A stretch of DNA of 64,000 nucleotides, taken from NCBI RefSeq assembly GCF_002564045.1, contig NZ_PDJK01000001.1, positions 620,001-684,000 of the forward strand, written 5' to 3'. Positions 29,191 through 39,195 of this stretch are shown in pieces; position 1 is the stretch's first letter, and every line of letters starts with the position of its first letter. Below the pieces are notes generated by a model that was not told the origin of the DNA, did not search any database, and saw nothing but the letters and a program-made list of their open reading frames with translations. A program made the translations under genes and the position numbers. The DNA comes from Amycolatopsis sulphurea. Its GTDB lineage: Bacteria > Actinomycetota > Actinomycetes > Mycobacteriales > Pseudonocardiaceae.

Positions 29191-30297
29191 ATGGACCACG
29201 AGGTGACCGAGTTCGGGACCGGCGGCCACGAGACCGGCTATGAGACCGGGTACGAGACCGCCGACGAGACGCTGTCCGCGCTCGCGCAGACCGGCGAGGG
29301 CGATCTGGAGACCACGCTGCGCCCGCGCCGCCTGGACGAGTTCGTCGGCCAGCCCCGCGTGCGCGAGCAGCTGGAATTGGTGCTGGAGAGCGCCCGGCGG
29401 CGTGGGGTGCCGCCGGACCACGTGCTGCTGTCCGGCCCGCCCGGACTGGGCAAGACGAGCATGGCGATGATCGTGGCCGCCGAACTCGGTGCGGCCATCC
29501 GGATCACCTCGGGGCCCGCCTTGGAACGGGCCGGCGACCTGGCCGCGATGCTGTCCAACCTGGCCCCGGGCGACGTGCTGTTCATCGACGAGATCCACCG
29601 GATCGCCCGGCCCGCCGAGGAGATGCTCTACCTCGCGATGGAGGACTTCCGCGTCGACGTGGTGGTCGGCAAAGGCCCGGGTGCGACCAGCATCCCGCTG
29701 GAGATCGCGCCGTTCACGCTGGTCGGCGCCACCACCCGGTCCGGCTCGCTGACCGGGCCGCTGCGCGACCGGTTCGGGTTCACCGGCCAGATGGAGTTCT
29801 ACTCCGATGCCGAGCTGGAGCTGGTGGTCCGGCGGGCGGCGACCATTCTCGGCATCGGGATCGACCGCGACGGCTGCGCGGAGATCGCCGGCCGCTCGCG
29901 GGGCACCCCGCGGATCGCCAACCGGCTGCTGCGCCGGGTCCGCGACTACGCCGAGGTACGCGCGGACGGCTCCGTCACCCGCGAGGTGGCGCGGGCCGCG
30001 CTGAAGGTCTACGACGTGGACGAGCTGGGGCTCGACCGGCTGGACCGGGCCGTGCTCGGCGCGCTGACCCGCTCGTTCGGCGGGGGGCCGGTGGGCGTCT
30101 CCACGCTCGCGGTGGCCGTCGGCGAGGAGGCGGGCACGGTGGAGGAGGTGTGCGAACCGTACCTGGTGCGCGCGGGTATGCTCGCCCGCACGCCGCGGGG
30201 CCGGGTGGCGACCCCGGCCGCGTGGGAGCACCTCGGCCTGGTGCCGCCGCCCGGGCGTCCGGATCAGAGCGGCCCGACGCTGTTCGACCAGGGCTGA
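29191..30297 (+). CDS. ruvB: Holliday junction helicase RuvB
   Basis: A 368-aa AAA+ motor that drives branch migration with RuvA. Walker A is GPPGLGKTS, Walker B LFIDEIHR, and sensor region [18 protein letters not shown]; the C-terminal winged helix contains [14 protein letters not shown]. The N-terminus carries a short acidic tandem run ([16 protein letters not shown]) before the conserved [12 protein letters not shown]; this extension is variable among species. Confidence 0.98.
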   Translation: MDHEVTEFGTGGHETGYETGYETADETLSALAQTGEGDLETTLRPRRLDEFVGQPRVREQLELVLESARRRGVPPDHVLLSGPPGLGKTSMAMIVAAELGAAIRITSGPALERAGDLAAMLSNLAPGDVLFIDEIHRIARPAEEMLYLAMEDFRVDVVVGKGPGATSIPLEIAPFTLVGATTRSGSLTGPLRDRFGFTGQMEFYSDAELELVVRRAATILGIGIDRDGCAEIAGRSRGTPRIANRLLRRVRDYAEVRADGSVTREVARAALKVYDVDELGLDRLDRAVLGALTRSFGGGPVGVSTLAVAVGEEAGTVEEVCEPYLVRAGMLARTPRGRVATPAAWEHLGLVPPPGRPDQSGPTLFDQG

Positions 30298-30417
30298 TGA
30301 GGTGCGAACCGACGGTGGGTGCTGGCGTTCTCGCGAGCACCTGGCACACTCGAACCCAGCACATCCGTCAAAACCGGGCGCGGCCCTCGGCCGGCGGCGT
30401 CCGTCGAATGGAGAGTC

Positions 30418-30834
30418 ATGAATAGTTTACTGCTGCCGTTGCTGCTGCTGCTCGTGGTGGCCGTGCCGCTCATCATGGGTACCCGCAAGCAGAAGAAGCA
30501 GCAGGCCGCCCAGCAGGATCTGCAGAACACCCTGGCCCCCGGCGACCGCGTGATGACGACCTCGGGCCTCTACGCCACGGTGGCCGACGCGACCGGGGAC
30601 ACCACGATCGATCTCGAGATCGCCCCCGGTGTGGTGACCACCTGGCTGCGGCTGGCGGTGCGCGAGAAGGTCGCCCCGGTCGTCGAGACCGACGAGGCCG
30701 AGGAGAGCACCGAGACGGCCGTCTCGGAGATCTCCTCGACCCCCTCGGAGGCCCCCGCGCAGGAGACCATCACCGTGGAGGCCGAGAGGTCGGGCGCACA
30801 GCTGGCGCCGCCGCTGGAGCACGAGAAGAAGTGA
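30418..30834 (+). CDS. yajC: Preprotein translocase accessory protein YajC
   Basis: A 138-aa single-pass membrane protein. The ATG (MNSLLLPLLLLLVVAVPLIM) starts one hydrophobic helix, followed by the basic RKQKKQQAAQQD and the conserved LAPGDRVMTTSGLYATV. An acidic C-terminal tail follows. YajC associates with SecDF, whose genes lie directly downstream. GGAGAG precedes the start at good spacing. Confidence 0.95.
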   Translation: MNSLLLPLLLLLVVAVPLIMGTRKQKKQQAAQQDLQNTLAPGDRVMTTSGLYATVADATGDTTIDLEIAPGVVTTWLRLAVREKVAPVVETDEAEESTETAVSEISSTPSEAPAQETITVEAERSGAQLAPPLEHEKK

Positions 30835-31040
30835 CCTCCCGCTCAGCGGGGCACTGAGCCGCCCGCGGCCGGCCGCGTCGCAGGGCGAACGCCGGGCTCA
30901 CGCAGCACCGAGTAGGGTCTCGGTGCTGCGTGCGTGTCCGTCGTCACGGTCATGCCCGCCGCGTCCGGGAAGACATCGCTTCCCGGCTCGCCGACCGCAC
31001 CTGTCGGGGTTCACCCCCAGTCCGAGGAGACCGAAGTACC

Positions 31041-32753
31041 GTGGCACCATCGGCCGGGCATCTCCGCCCGGGACGCTATCTCGCCTTCTTCGCCCTGATC
31101 GTGGTCGCGCTGTACGCCCTGGTGTTCTTCACCGGCGACGGCAAGCCCACTCCGAAGCTCGGCATCGACCTGCAGGGCGGTACCCGGGTCACGCTCACCG
31201 CGCGCACCCCGGACGGCGGCCAGCCCAGCCGCGACCAGCTGAACCAGGCCCGGCAGATCATCGAGACCCGGGTCAACGGCATCGGCGTGGGCGGCACGAA
31301 CGTGGTGCTCGACGGCAGCAACGTCGTCATCACGGTGCCGGGCGAGCAGGGCGACGAGGCGAAGAACCTCGGCCGGACCGCGAAGCTGGGCTTCCGCCAG
31401 GTGATCACCTCGGTGCCCAACGCGCCGGCGGCACCCCAGCAAGGCAAGCCGGCCGCCCCGGGCCAGCCGGGTAGCTCGACCGCGCCGAGCAGCAGCCCGG
31501 CCAAGCCGGGCGGCGGTGGCGCCGCGGGCGCCCCCGCGCAGCAGCCCCCGGGCAGCACGCCCTCGGCACCGCCGTCCTCCTCGGCGGCGGGCACGGGCGG
31601 GCAGACCCCGGTCGAGCAGGCCAGGAAGCTGCGGCAGAACCCCGACCTGACCTCCGCCGACCAGGCCAAGGCCCAGGCCGCCCAGCAGGCCGCGCTGTCC
31701 GCGCTGGTCTGCGCGCCGAACGAGCCCGACCCGCTGGAGGGCAACGACCTGCCGAACCAGCCGCTGGTCGCCTGCGGGGACAAGGACACGACCAAATACG
31801 TGCTCGGCCCGGAGTTCCTGCCCGGCACGGAGATCTCCGACGCCAACTCGGGCTACGACCAGACCAAGGGTCAGTGGATGGTCGACCTGAATTTCAAGGC
31901 CGGCGGCAGTAAGACCTGGGGTGACTTCACTTCCTCGCACGTGGGCAAGCAGGCCGCGTTCGTGCTCGACACCGACGTGGTGTCCGCGCCGACCATCCAG
32001 GGCGCGATCCTCGGCGGCCAGACCCAGATCACCGGCCAGTTCAACCAGTCCGACGCGAAGAACCTGGCGGACATCCTCAAGTACGGTTCGCTGCCGCTGT
32101 CGTTCGACTCCTCCGACGCCACCACGGTGTCCGCGACGCTGGGGCTGGCCTCCCTGCAGGCCGGGCTGATCGCCGGCGCGATCGGCCTGTTCGTGGTGTT
32201 CGTCTACTGCCTGTTCTACTACCGGTTGCTGGGCATCCTGACAATCTGGTCGCTGGCCATGTCCGGGCTGCTGGTGTACGCGACGCTGGTGCTGCTGGGC
32301 CGGTGGATCGGCTACACGCTGGACCTGGCCGGGGTGGCCGGCCTGATCATCGCGATCGGCATCACCGCGGACTCGTTCGTGATCTACTTCGAACGGATCA
32401 AGGACGAGATCCGGGAGGGCCGCACCTTCCGCTCCGCGGTCCCGCGCGGCTGGACCCGGGCCCGGCGCACGATCCTCGCCTCGGACGCGGTCAGCTTCCT
32501 CGCCGCGGCGATCCTCTACCTCATCGCCGTCGGCGACGTGCAGGGCTTCGCCTTCACCCTCGGCATGTCCACGGTGCTCGATCTGGTGGTGGTCTACCTG
32601 GTCACGCATCCGCTGGTGGCGATCGTGTCCACCTCGAAATCCACGTTCCTGTCGAACACGCGGAACCTCGGCCTCGGTTCCGTGCAGCGGCTCAGCGCGC
32701 AACGCAAGGCCACGCGCCGGGCGGCCGGCCGCACGAACCCGAAGGAGGCCTGA
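31041..32753 (+). CDS. secD: Protein translocase subunit SecD
   Basis: A 570-aa membrane protein that uses the proton gradient to pull secreted proteins across the membrane with SecF. The GTG (VAPSAGHLRPG) follows GAGGAGA. The first helix is YLAFFALIVVALYALVFF; the periplasmic domain starts KLGIDLQGGTRVTLTA, and the transmembrane part has FDSSDATTVSATLGLASLQ, GIGITADSFVIYFERIKDE-type sequence and RTILASDAVSFLAAAILY. A Pro/Gly/Ser-rich insert of about 70 residues interrupts the periplasmic domain, as in other actinobacteria. It is one nucleotide from secF. Confidence 0.97.
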   Translation: MAPSAGHLRPGRYLAFFALIVVALYALVFFTGDGKPTPKLGIDLQGGTRVTLTARTPDGGQPSRDQLNQARQIIETRVNGIGVGGTNVVLDGSNVVITVPGEQGDEAKNLGRTAKLGFRQVITSVPNAPAAPQQGKPAAPGQPGSSTAPSSSPAKPGGGGAAGAPAQQPPGSTPSAPPSSSAAGTGGQTPVEQARKLRQNPDLTSADQAKAQAAQQAALSALVCAPNEPDPLEGNDLPNQPLVACGDKDTTKYVLGPEFLPGTEISDANSGYDQTKGQWMVDLNFKAGGSKTWGDFTSSHVGKQAAFVLDTDVVSAPTIQGAILGGQTQITGQFNQSDAKNLADILKYGSLPLSFDSSDATTVSATLGLASLQAGLIAGAIGLFVVFVYCLFYYRLLGILTIWSLAMSGLLVYATLVLLGRWIGYTLDLAGVAGLIIAIGITADSFVIYFERIKDEIREGRTFRSAVPRGWTRARRTILASDAVSFLAAAILYLIAVGDVQGFAFTLGMSTVLDLVVVYLVTHPLVAIVSTSKSTFLSNTRNLGLGSVQRLSAQRKATRRAAGRTNPKEA

Positions 32754-32754
32754 C

Positions 32755-34002
32755 GTGGCTACCGAAGACCCCACCCCGGACGCCGGTACCCCGGCAGGCG
32801 TGCCCGGCGAGCAGGACACCCCCGCCCCGGCGGGCACGGAGGGGAAGAAGGAGAGCTTCTTCCACCGGCTCTACGTCGGCACCGGCGCGCTGGACATCAT
32901 CGGCGCCCGCAAGCGCTGGTACCTGTTCTTCGTGGTGCTGCTGCTGGCCTGTATCGGCTCGATGGTCTTCCGCGGCTTCCAATTCGGCATCGAGTTCGAG
33001 GGTGGCACGCAGCTGCAGCTGCCCGCGCACGGCGCGCACGGCGAGATCACCAAATCGCAGGTCATCGAGTCGTTCCAGAAGGCGCTCGGCGAGCAGCCCG
33101 CGGAGACCCAGCAGGTCGGCGCGGGCTCGGCCTCGACCTTCCAGCTGCGCACCGAGACCCTCGACGCCGCTTCGGTGGCGAAGGTCAAGCAGCAGCTGTT
33201 CACCGACCTCGCGCCGCAGGGCGGCAACGGCCAGCCGAGCGTGGCGGCGATCAGCGACAGCGCGGTGAGCTCGTCCTGGGGCGGGGAGATCTCCCGGCAG
33301 GCCCTGATCGCGCTCGGCGTGTTCCTGGTCGCCGTGGTGATCTTCCTGGCGATCTACTTCGACACCAGGATGGCGCTGGCGGCGCTGATCTCGCTGCTGC
33401 ACGACATCGTGGTCACCGCGGGCGTGTACTCGCTGGTCGGTTTCGAGGTCACCCCGGCCACGGTGATCGGCCTGCTGACCATTCTCGGGTTCTCGCTCTA
33501 CGACACGGTGGTGGTGTTCGACAAGGTCCGGGAGAACAGCCGCGGGCTGCTCGGGCTCAGCCGCCGCACCTACGCCGAGGCGGCCAACCTGGCGCTGAAC
33601 CAGACGCTGATGCGCTCGTTCAACACCGCGTTCATCGCGCTGCTGCCGATCCTCGGGCTGCTCGTCGTCGGGTACATCCTGCTCGGCTCGGGCACCCTGC
33701 AGGACCTGGCGCTGGTGCAGCTGACCGGGACGCTGGTCGGTGTGCTGTCCTCGGTCGCGCTGGCCACCCCGTTGCTGGTGGACTTCAAGATGCGCGATCC
33801 GCGGTACAAGCAGCAGGCCGAACGGGTCCGGGCGCGCCGGGCGAAGGCCGCCTCCCGCGAGGGCGCGGACTTCGACGCGGGCGACGACGACCAGCTGGCC
33901 ACGGAGCTGCGCAAGGAGAAGGCGTACGCGGCGGCGGCCGGGGTGCCCGCGCGCATCCCGAAGGCGAAGCCGCGGTCGTCCGCGCCCCGGAAGAAGCGCT
34001 GA
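32755..34002 (+). CDS. secF: Protein translocase subunit SecF
   Basis: A 415-aa partner of SecD. It begins with a GTG after AAGGAGG located in the end of secD. Visible features are RKRWYLFFVVLLLACIGSM as helix 1, FEGGTQLQLP, the conserved LYDTVVVFDKVREN between helices, and LNQTLMRSFNTAFIALLPI. The C-terminus is a basic cytoplasmic tail (KPRSSAPRKKR). It is cotranscribed with yajC and secD, and apt starts 4 nt downstream. Confidence 0.97.
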   Translation: MATEDPTPDAGTPAGVPGEQDTPAPAGTEGKKESFFHRLYVGTGALDIIGARKRWYLFFVVLLLACIGSMVFRGFQFGIEFEGGTQLQLPAHGAHGEITKSQVIESFQKALGEQPAETQQVGAGSASTFQLRTETLDAASVAKVKQQLFTDLAPQGGNGQPSVAAISDSAVSSSWGGEISRQALIALGVFLVAVVIFLAIYFDTRMALAALISLLHDIVVTAGVYSLVGFEVTPATVIGLLTILGFSLYDTVVVFDKVRENSRGLLGLSRRTYAEAANLALNQTLMRSFNTAFIALLPILGLLVVGYILLGSGTLQDLALVQLTGTLVGVLSSVALATPLLVDFKMRDPRYKQQAERVRARRAKAASREGADFDAGDDDQLATELRKEKAYAAAAGVPARIPKAKPRSSAPRKKR

Positions 34003-34006
34003 GCGG

Positions 34007-34525
34007 ATGCGGCTCGACGCGGCCCTCGACCTGATCGCCGAGGTGCCGGACTTCCCCGGGCCGGGGGTGCTGTTCCGCGACCTGAGCCCGTTGTTCTCCG
34101 ACGGCGCCGGGTTCGCCGCGGTGACCGACGGCCTCGCCGCCACATTGGCGCCGGAGGCCGAGCTGGTCGCCGGGGTGGAGGCCCGGGGATTCCTGCTCGC
34201 CGCGGCGGTGGGCTACTCGCGAGGCCTCGGTGTGGTGCTCGTGCGCAAGCCGGGCAAGCTGCCCGCAGTGGCCGGGCGGGTGGACTACGCGCTGGAGTAC
34301 GGCACCGCGAGCGTCGAGCTGCCGGCCGGGGTGGTGCGCGCCGGGCAGCGGATCGCGGTGCTCGACGACGTGCTCGCCACCGGCGGCACGGCCGCGGCCG
34401 TCGGCGAGCTGCTGGAGGACGCCGGGGCCACGGTGACCGGCGTGTCGGTGGTGCTGGAACTCGCCGCGCTGGGCGGCCGGGCGGCACTCGGCGGCCGTTC
34501 CGTGCACGCGCTGCGGTCGGTCTGA
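34007..34525 (+). CDS. apt: Adenine phosphoribosyltransferase
   Basis: A 172-aa purine salvage enzyme making AMP from adenine and PRPP. Signature blocks are PDFPGPGVLFRDLSPLFSD, VEARGFLLAAAV, RKPGKLP and the PRPP-binding loop VLDDVLATGGTAAAV. The ATG (MRLDAALDLIAEVPD) is 4 nt after secF. Its place between secF and relA is typical of actinobacteria. Confidence 0.96.
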   Translation: MRLDAALDLIAEVPDFPGPGVLFRDLSPLFSDGAGFAAVTDGLAATLAPEAELVAGVEARGFLLAAAVGYSRGLGVVLVRKPGKLPAVAGRVDYALEYGTASVELPAGVVRAGQRIAVLDDVLATGGTAAAVGELLEDAGATVTGVSVVLELAALGGRAALGGRSVHALRSV

Positions 34526-34529
34526 CCTG

Positions 34530-34649
34530 TAAGGGCTGTGAAGGGTCCCTTCACGGACCCGAAACCGGTCCGGTGCACGCCACGAGGTGGTCGCACACAC
34601 CTCCGCATCGCCCGCTGCCGGGTCCCCGACCAACTTTGCCGGAACCCTG
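34530..34649. repeat. Truncated inverted-repeat (MITE-like) element between apt and relA
   Basis: The right end ACCAACTTTGCCGGAACCCTG and the body (GGACCCGAAACC...GGGTCCCCG) match the complete element at 59140-59311, but the left terminus with GGCAAAGT is absent and no flanking direct repeat is found. A small hairpin GTGAAGGGTCCCTTCAC lies at its left, 10 nt after the apt stop, and may terminate transcription. Another related half-hairpin follows at about 34660-34682. Confidence 0.7.
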
Positions 34650-34793
34650 GGCTCTGGATCCGTGAAGGGGTCCTTCACAGCTTCGGGGGCGGAGTGGTCC
34701 GGCTCACCCGGGAACGGGGCGTCGCCGGGGGGTAGCGGAGGCGCAGAGGTTACGCTGGAGGTTCAGAAGCCGCACGAGCAGCAGGAGGTGCGG

Positions 34794-37271
34794 GTGAGCC
34801 AGGAGCTCGACGCCGATGTGCCCGCCAAGGGCTCGGTCTCCGGGAAGAACCCAGTCTCCGGGAAGAACTCCGTGTCCGGGCAGAATCCGGGCTCCCCGAA
34901 GAGCGCGGCCCCCGGGAAGAACCAGGGCGCGGGCAAAGGCTCGGCGGCCGGGAAGGACGCCGGTCCCGGGAAGGGCTCCGGCGCGCAGCCGCCACGGGGC
35001 AACGGTGCGGCACCCACTCCCTCGGCCACCCGCCGGGTGCGGGCGCGGCTGGCCCGGCGCATCACCGCGCAGCGCGCGGCCCCGGTCAAGCAGGTGCTCG
35101 AACCGCTCGCAGTGTGCCACCGGGAGCTGCACCCCAACGCGGATCTCGCGCTGCTGCAACGGGCCTACGACGTGGCCGAGGAGCTGCACCGTGACCAGCG
35201 GCGCAAGTCCGGCGACCCGTACATCACGCATCCGCTCGCGGTGGCCACCATCCTCGCCGAACTCGGCATGGACACCACCACGCTGGTGGCCGCGCTGCTG
35301 CATGACACGGTGGAGGACACCGGGTACTCGCTGGAGCAGCTGAAGGCCGATTTCGGCGACAAGGTCGGCGAGCTGGTCGACGGGGTCACCAAGCTGGACA
35401 AGATGAAGCTCGGCACCTCGGCGGAGGCGGAGACCATCCGCAAGATGGTGATCGCGATGGCGAAGGACCCCCGGGTGCTCGTCATCAAGCTGGCCGACCG
35501 GCTGCACAACATGCGCACCATGCGGTTCCTGCCGCCGGAGAAGCAGGCCCGCAAGGCCCGCGAGACGCTGGAGGTGCTCGCCCCGCTCGCGCACCGGCTC
35601 GGCATGGCGACGGTGAAGTGGGAGCTGGAGGATCTCGCGTTCGCCATCCTGCAGCCGAAGAAGTACGACGAGATCGTGCGGCTGGTCGCCGACCGTGCGC
35701 CGTCGCGGGACACCTACCTGCGCAAGGTGATCGCGGATCTGACCGCGAACCTGGTGTCCTCGCGGGTCACCGCGAAGGTCGAGGGGCGGCCCAAGCACTA
35801 CTACTCGATCCACCAGAAGATGATCGTCCGCGGCCGCGATCTCGACGACATCCACGATCTGGTGGGCGTGCGGATCCTGGTCGAGGACGTGCGGGACTGC
35901 TACGCCGCGATGGGGGTGGTGCACGCGCTGTGGCAGCCGGTGCCCGGCCGGTTCAAGGACTACATCGCGCAGCCGCGGTTCGGCGTGTACCAGTCCTTGC
36001 ACACCACCGTGATCGGCCCGGACGGCAAACCGCTGGAAGTGCAGATCCGCACCTACGAGATGCACCGCACCGCGGAGTACGGCATCGCTGCGCACTGGCG
36101 GTACAAGGAGACCAAGGGCACACACGCCACCAACGGCGGCGGCATGGAGCTGGACGAGATCGCCTGGATGCGCCAGCTGCTCGACTGGCAGCGGGAGGCG
36201 GCCGATCCGGGCGATTTCCTGGAGTCGCTGCGCTACGAACTCGGCGCGCGGGAGATCTTCGTGTTCACGCCCAAGGGTGACGTGATCACGCTGCCCGCCG
36301 AGTCCACGCCGGTGGACTTCGCCTACGCGGTGCACACCGAGGTCGGGCACCGCTGCATCGGCGCCCGGGTGAACGGGCGGCTCGTCGCGCTGGAGCGCAA
36401 GCTCGAGAACGGCGAGGTCGTGGAGATCTTCACGTCCAAGGCGGACACTGCCGGGCCGAGCCGGGACTGGCTGCAGTTCGCCGGGTCGCCGAAGGCGCGG
36501 GCGAAGGTCCGGCAGTGGTTCGCCAAGGAACGCCGCGACGAGGCGATCGACGCCGGCAAGGAAGCGATCACCAAGGAGATCCGCAAGGTCGGCCTGCCGA
36601 TCCAGCGGCTGGTGTCGGCGGAGTCGATGGGCTCGGTGGCCAAGGAGCTGCGCCACGGCGACATCTCCTCGCTGTACGCGGCCGTCGGCGAGGGGCACAC
36701 CAGCGCCAAGCACGTCGTGCAGCGGCTGGTCGCGCTGCTCGGCGGGGTGGACGAGGCGGAGGAGGAGCTGGCCGAGCGGGCCACGCCGTCCACCGTCACG
36801 CGCCGCCGCGGCTCCAACGACGTGGGCGTGATCGTCAAGGGCGCGGGGGACATCTGGGCGAAGCTGGCGCGTTGCTGCACGCCGGTGCCGGGCGACGAGA
36901 TCCTCGGGTTCGTGACCCGCGGCGGCGGGGTGAGCGTGCACCGCACCGACTGCACCAACGCCGGCGATCTGCGCGCCCAGCCCGAGCGGCTGGTCGAGGT
37001 GGAGTGGGCGCCGTCCTCGTCCTCGGTGTTCCTGGTCGCGATCCAGGTCGAGGCGCTGGACCGGCACCGGCTGCTCTCGGACGTGACGAAGGTGCTCGCG
37101 GACGAGAAGGTCAACATCCTCTCCGCCTCGGTCACCACCTCGCGCGACCGGGTCGCGGTGAGCCGGTTCTCCTTCGAGATGGGCGATCCGAAGCACCTCG
37201 GGCACGTGCTGAAGGTGGTGCGCGGGGTGGAAGGCGTCTACGACGTGTACCGGGTCACTTCCGCGTCCTGA
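34794..37271 (+). CDS. relA: (p)ppGpp synthetase/hydrolase RelA/SpoT
   Basis: An 825-aa bifunctional stringent-response enzyme. I use the GTG ([13 protein letters not shown]) with GGAGG upstream. After a Gly/Lys/Ser-rich tail of about 75 residues with SGKN-like repeats, the hydrolase domain shows [17 protein letters not shown] with the HD pair intact. The synthetase region has [48 protein letters not shown] and [11 protein letters not shown] ([20 protein letters not shown]), a zinc-finger-like RCCTPVPGD region and a C-terminal ACT domain follow. The full set suggests both activities and ribosome sensing. Confidence 0.97.
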   Translation: MSQELDADVPAKGSVSGKNPVSGKNSVSGQNPGSPKSAAPGKNQGAGKGSAAGKDAGPGKGSGAQPPRGNGAAPTPSATRRVRARLARRITAQRAAPVKQVLEPLAVCHRELHPNADLALLQRAYDVAEELHRDQRRKSGDPYITHPLAVATILAELGMDTTTLVAALLHDTVEDTGYSLEQLKADFGDKVGELVDGVTKLDKMKLGTSAEAETIRKMVIAMAKDPRVLVIKLADRLHNMRTMRFLPPEKQARKARETLEVLAPLAHRLGMATVKWELEDLAFAILQPKKYDEIVRLVADRAPSRDTYLRKVIADLTANLVSSRVTAKVEGRPKHYYSIHQKMIVRGRDLDDIHDLVGVRILVEDVRDCYAAMGVVHALWQPVPGRFKDYIAQPRFGVYQSLHTTVIGPDGKPLEVQIRTYEMHRTAEYGIAAHWRYKETKGTHATNGGGMELDEIAWMRQLLDWQREAADPGDFLESLRYELGAREIFVFTPKGDVITLPAESTPVDFAYAVHTEVGHRCIGARVNGRLVALERKLENGEVVEIFTSKADTAGPSRDWLQFAGSPKARAKVRQWFAKERRDEAIDAGKEAITKEIRKVGLPIQRLVSAESMGSVAKELRHGDISSLYAAVGEGHTSAKHVVQRLVALLGGVDEAEEELAERATPSTVTRRRGSNDVGVIVKGAGDIWAKLARCCTPVPGDEILGFVTRGGGVSVHRTDCTNAGDLRAQPERLVEVEWAPSSSSVFLVAIQVEALDRHRLLSDVTKVLADEKVNILSASVTTSRDRVAVSRFSFEMGDPKHLGHVLKVVRGVEGVYDVYRVTSAS

Positions 37272-37302
37272 CCGGGGGCCGGTTCCGGCTAGGGTGCTGG
37301 CC

Positions 37303-38079
37303 ATGACCGACGGTTTCTCCTTCACCTCCGACGGCGCGATCGGCAGGCTCACCTTCCGCAGGCCGGCGAAGATGAACGCCATCACGCACGAGATCTGGTC
37401 GGCGATCCCGGACGTCGTCGCGCGGGTCGAGGCGGATCCGGAGCTGAAGGTGCTCCTGCTGACCGGCGAGGGGCCGCACTTCTCCGCCGGGGCGGACATC
37501 GGCGAGTTCCGCACGCTGCGTGCCACCGCCGAGGCCGTCACGACCTACGACCGGGCCGTCGACGCCGCGGTGGCCGCCCTGACCGGCATGCGGAAGCCGT
37601 CCGTGGCGATGATCCAGGGCAACTGCATCGGCGGCGGCTGCCAGCTCTCGGTGGCGTGCGATTTCCGTTTCGCCGCCGGCGACGCCCGGTTCGGCATCAC
37701 CCCGGCGCGGCTGGGTATCGTCTACCACTTCGCCTCCACCCGGCTGCTGGTCTCGCTGGTCGGCCCGGCGCACGCGAAATACCTGCTGCTGTCCGGAGAA
37801 CTGGTGGGCGCCGCGCGCGCCCGCGAGATCGGTCTGGTGCACGACGTGTTCCCGGCCGCGGAGCTGGAAGCCGCCACGGCGCGGTTCGTCGAGACGCTCT
37901 GTTCGCGTTCGCAGGGCTCGGTGCGCGGGATGAACCGGATCATCGAGAAGATCGTGGCCGGCCAGACGGAACCGGACCAGGAGACCGAGGACCTCCGGCT
38001 GTCCGTTCTGCACGGCGCGGACTACGCGGAGGGCGTGGACGCGTTCCTGGCCCGGCGCACGCCCGAGTTCACCGACTGA
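37303..38079 (+). CDS. Enoyl-CoA hydratase/isomerase family protein
   Basis: A 258-aa crotonase fold protein. Recognisable segments are RPAKMNAITHEIW, SAGADIGEFR (oxyanion-hole strand), IQGNCIGGGCQLSVACD and ITPARLGIVYHF, and the C-terminal helices. Members hydrate, isomerise or cleave acyl-CoA thioesters; the exact substrate cannot be told. The ATG is 31 nt after relA. A strong hairpin ends the gene. Confidence 0.9.
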   Translation: MTDGFSFTSDGAIGRLTFRRPAKMNAITHEIWSAIPDVVARVEADPELKVLLLTGEGPHFSAGADIGEFRTLRATAEAVTTYDRAVDAAVAALTGMRKPSVAMIQGNCIGGGCQLSVACDFRFAAGDARFGITPARLGIVYHFASTRLLVSLVGPAHAKYLLLSGELVGAARAREIGLVHDVFPAAELEAATARFVETLCSRSQGSVRGMNRIIEKIVAGQTEPDQETEDLRLSVLHGADYAEGVDAFLARRTPEFTD

Positions 38080-38126
38080 CCCCGCGCTGCCGCCGTCACG
38101 CCCGGAGTCCGCACGCCGCCCACCCG

Positions 38127-38171
38127 CGACCCCGAAGGCTGTGAAGGGGCCCTTCACAGCCTTCGGGGTCG
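38127..38171. terminator. 45-bp perfect palindrome, bidirectional terminator
   Basis: Arms of 22 bp (CGACCCCGAAGGCTGTGAAGGG) around a single G lie between convergent genes, 47 nt after the hydratase stop and 7 nt past the cyclophilin stop. The central GTGAAGGGGCCCTTCAC is the same core found in the MITE-like elements, here without their termini. Confidence 0.85.
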
Positions 38172-38178
38172 GGAGCGG

Positions 38179-39060
38179 TCAGGAGACGGTGACCGAGGTG
38201 AACTTGACGGGTTCCTTCGGCTCGCCGGTGACGCCGTCCTGGCCGACCGAGCCGAGGCCGGCCTTCGCGATCTTGTCCAGCACCTGCAGCCCGGAGTCGG
38301 CGATGCTGCCGAAGACGGTGTATTGCGGCTGCAGCTGCGCGTTGCCGTAGAGCATGAAGAACTGGCTGCCGCCGCTGTTCGGCTGGCCGGTGTTGGCCAT
38401 CGCGAGCAGGCCGCGGCCGTACTTCGTGGTGTCGACGACCTCGTCCGGCACCGTGTAGCCGGGGCCGCCGCGGCCGTCCTGGCTGACGTCGCCCTTCGCG
38501 TTCGGGTCGCCGCACTGCAGCATCTGCAGCTGGTCGTCCACGCCGAGGCGGTGGCAGATCGTGTCGGTGTAGAAACCGGCCTTGGCCAGGCTCACGAAGC
38601 TCTGCACGGTGCACGGCGCGAGCGCGCGGTCCAGGGTTATCGGGATGTCGCCCTGGGTGGTCTTCATGGTGACCGTGACGGTGCCGCTGGAGGACACGTT
38701 CTTGCCGTCGGGCACCGGCGGCTTCTTCGCCGGCGCCTGGCCGGTCTTGTCCTCCGGGTAGGAGCACGTCGTCGGGTTCGGCAGCGCCTTGGGCCGGGCC
38801 GGCATCGCAGCCCGCTCGGCCGGGATGTTCTTGACCGTCGGCATCGGCGGGTTCGAGCTCGACGGCGGGGTGGCGGCGGCCTGATCGCCGCTGCCCCCGC
38901 TGTTCACGATCCACACGACCAGACCGGCGACGATGAGCACCACACCGCCGACCACTCCAGCGCCCACGATCTTGCGCCGCTTCGCTCGCTCGGCCCGGCG
39001 CACGAGCTGCCGCTCGAGTTTGCGCTTCGCGGCCTCGCGGCGCTGCTGGTTGGTCGCCAC
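38179..39060 (-). CDS. Membrane-anchored cyclophilin-type peptidyl-prolyl isomerase
   Basis: A 293-aa protein with a basic N-terminus (ATNQQRREAAKRKLERQ), one transmembrane helix (GAGVVGGVVLIVAGLVVWIV), a Pro-rich linker and an extracellular cyclophilin domain: TTQGDIPITLDRALAPCTV, SFVSLAKAGFYTDTICHRL, GGPGYTVPDE, GLLAMANTGQPNSGGSQFFM and YTVFGSI. The active-site Arg of the usual FHR is present as CHR, and the QFF motif is intact. It should help fold secreted proteins. The start is GTG. Confidence 0.93.
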   Translation of the reverse strand: MATNQQRREAAKRKLERQLVRRAERAKRRKIVGAGVVGGVVLIVAGLVVWIVNSGGSGDQAAATPPSSSNPPMPTVKNIPAERAAMPARPKALPNPTTCSYPEDKTGQAPAKKPPVPDGKNVSSSGTVTVTMKTTQGDIPITLDRALAPCTVQSFVSLAKAGFYTDTICHRLGVDDQLQMLQCGDPNAKGDVSQDGRGGPGYTVPDEVVDTTKYGRGLLAMANTGQPNSGGSQFFMLYGNAQLQPQYTVFGSIADSGLQVLDKIAKAGLGSVGQDGVTGEPKEPVKFTSVTVS

Positions 39061-39195
39061 CCGCCCTCCAGTTTCCGCTCGGAGTCACACGTCTGAGGTA
39101 GCGGCAGTGTATTGCCACGGCCTGTGAGGACTCTGTACAGGGGCGGCTAGTCTCTTCGTGATCGTGCTCGGGACGACTTCGCCGGAGGATATTTC

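Noticed and set aside
34704..37541. 945-codon open frame antisense to relA
   Set aside because: Mirrors relA codon bias; no recognisable domain.
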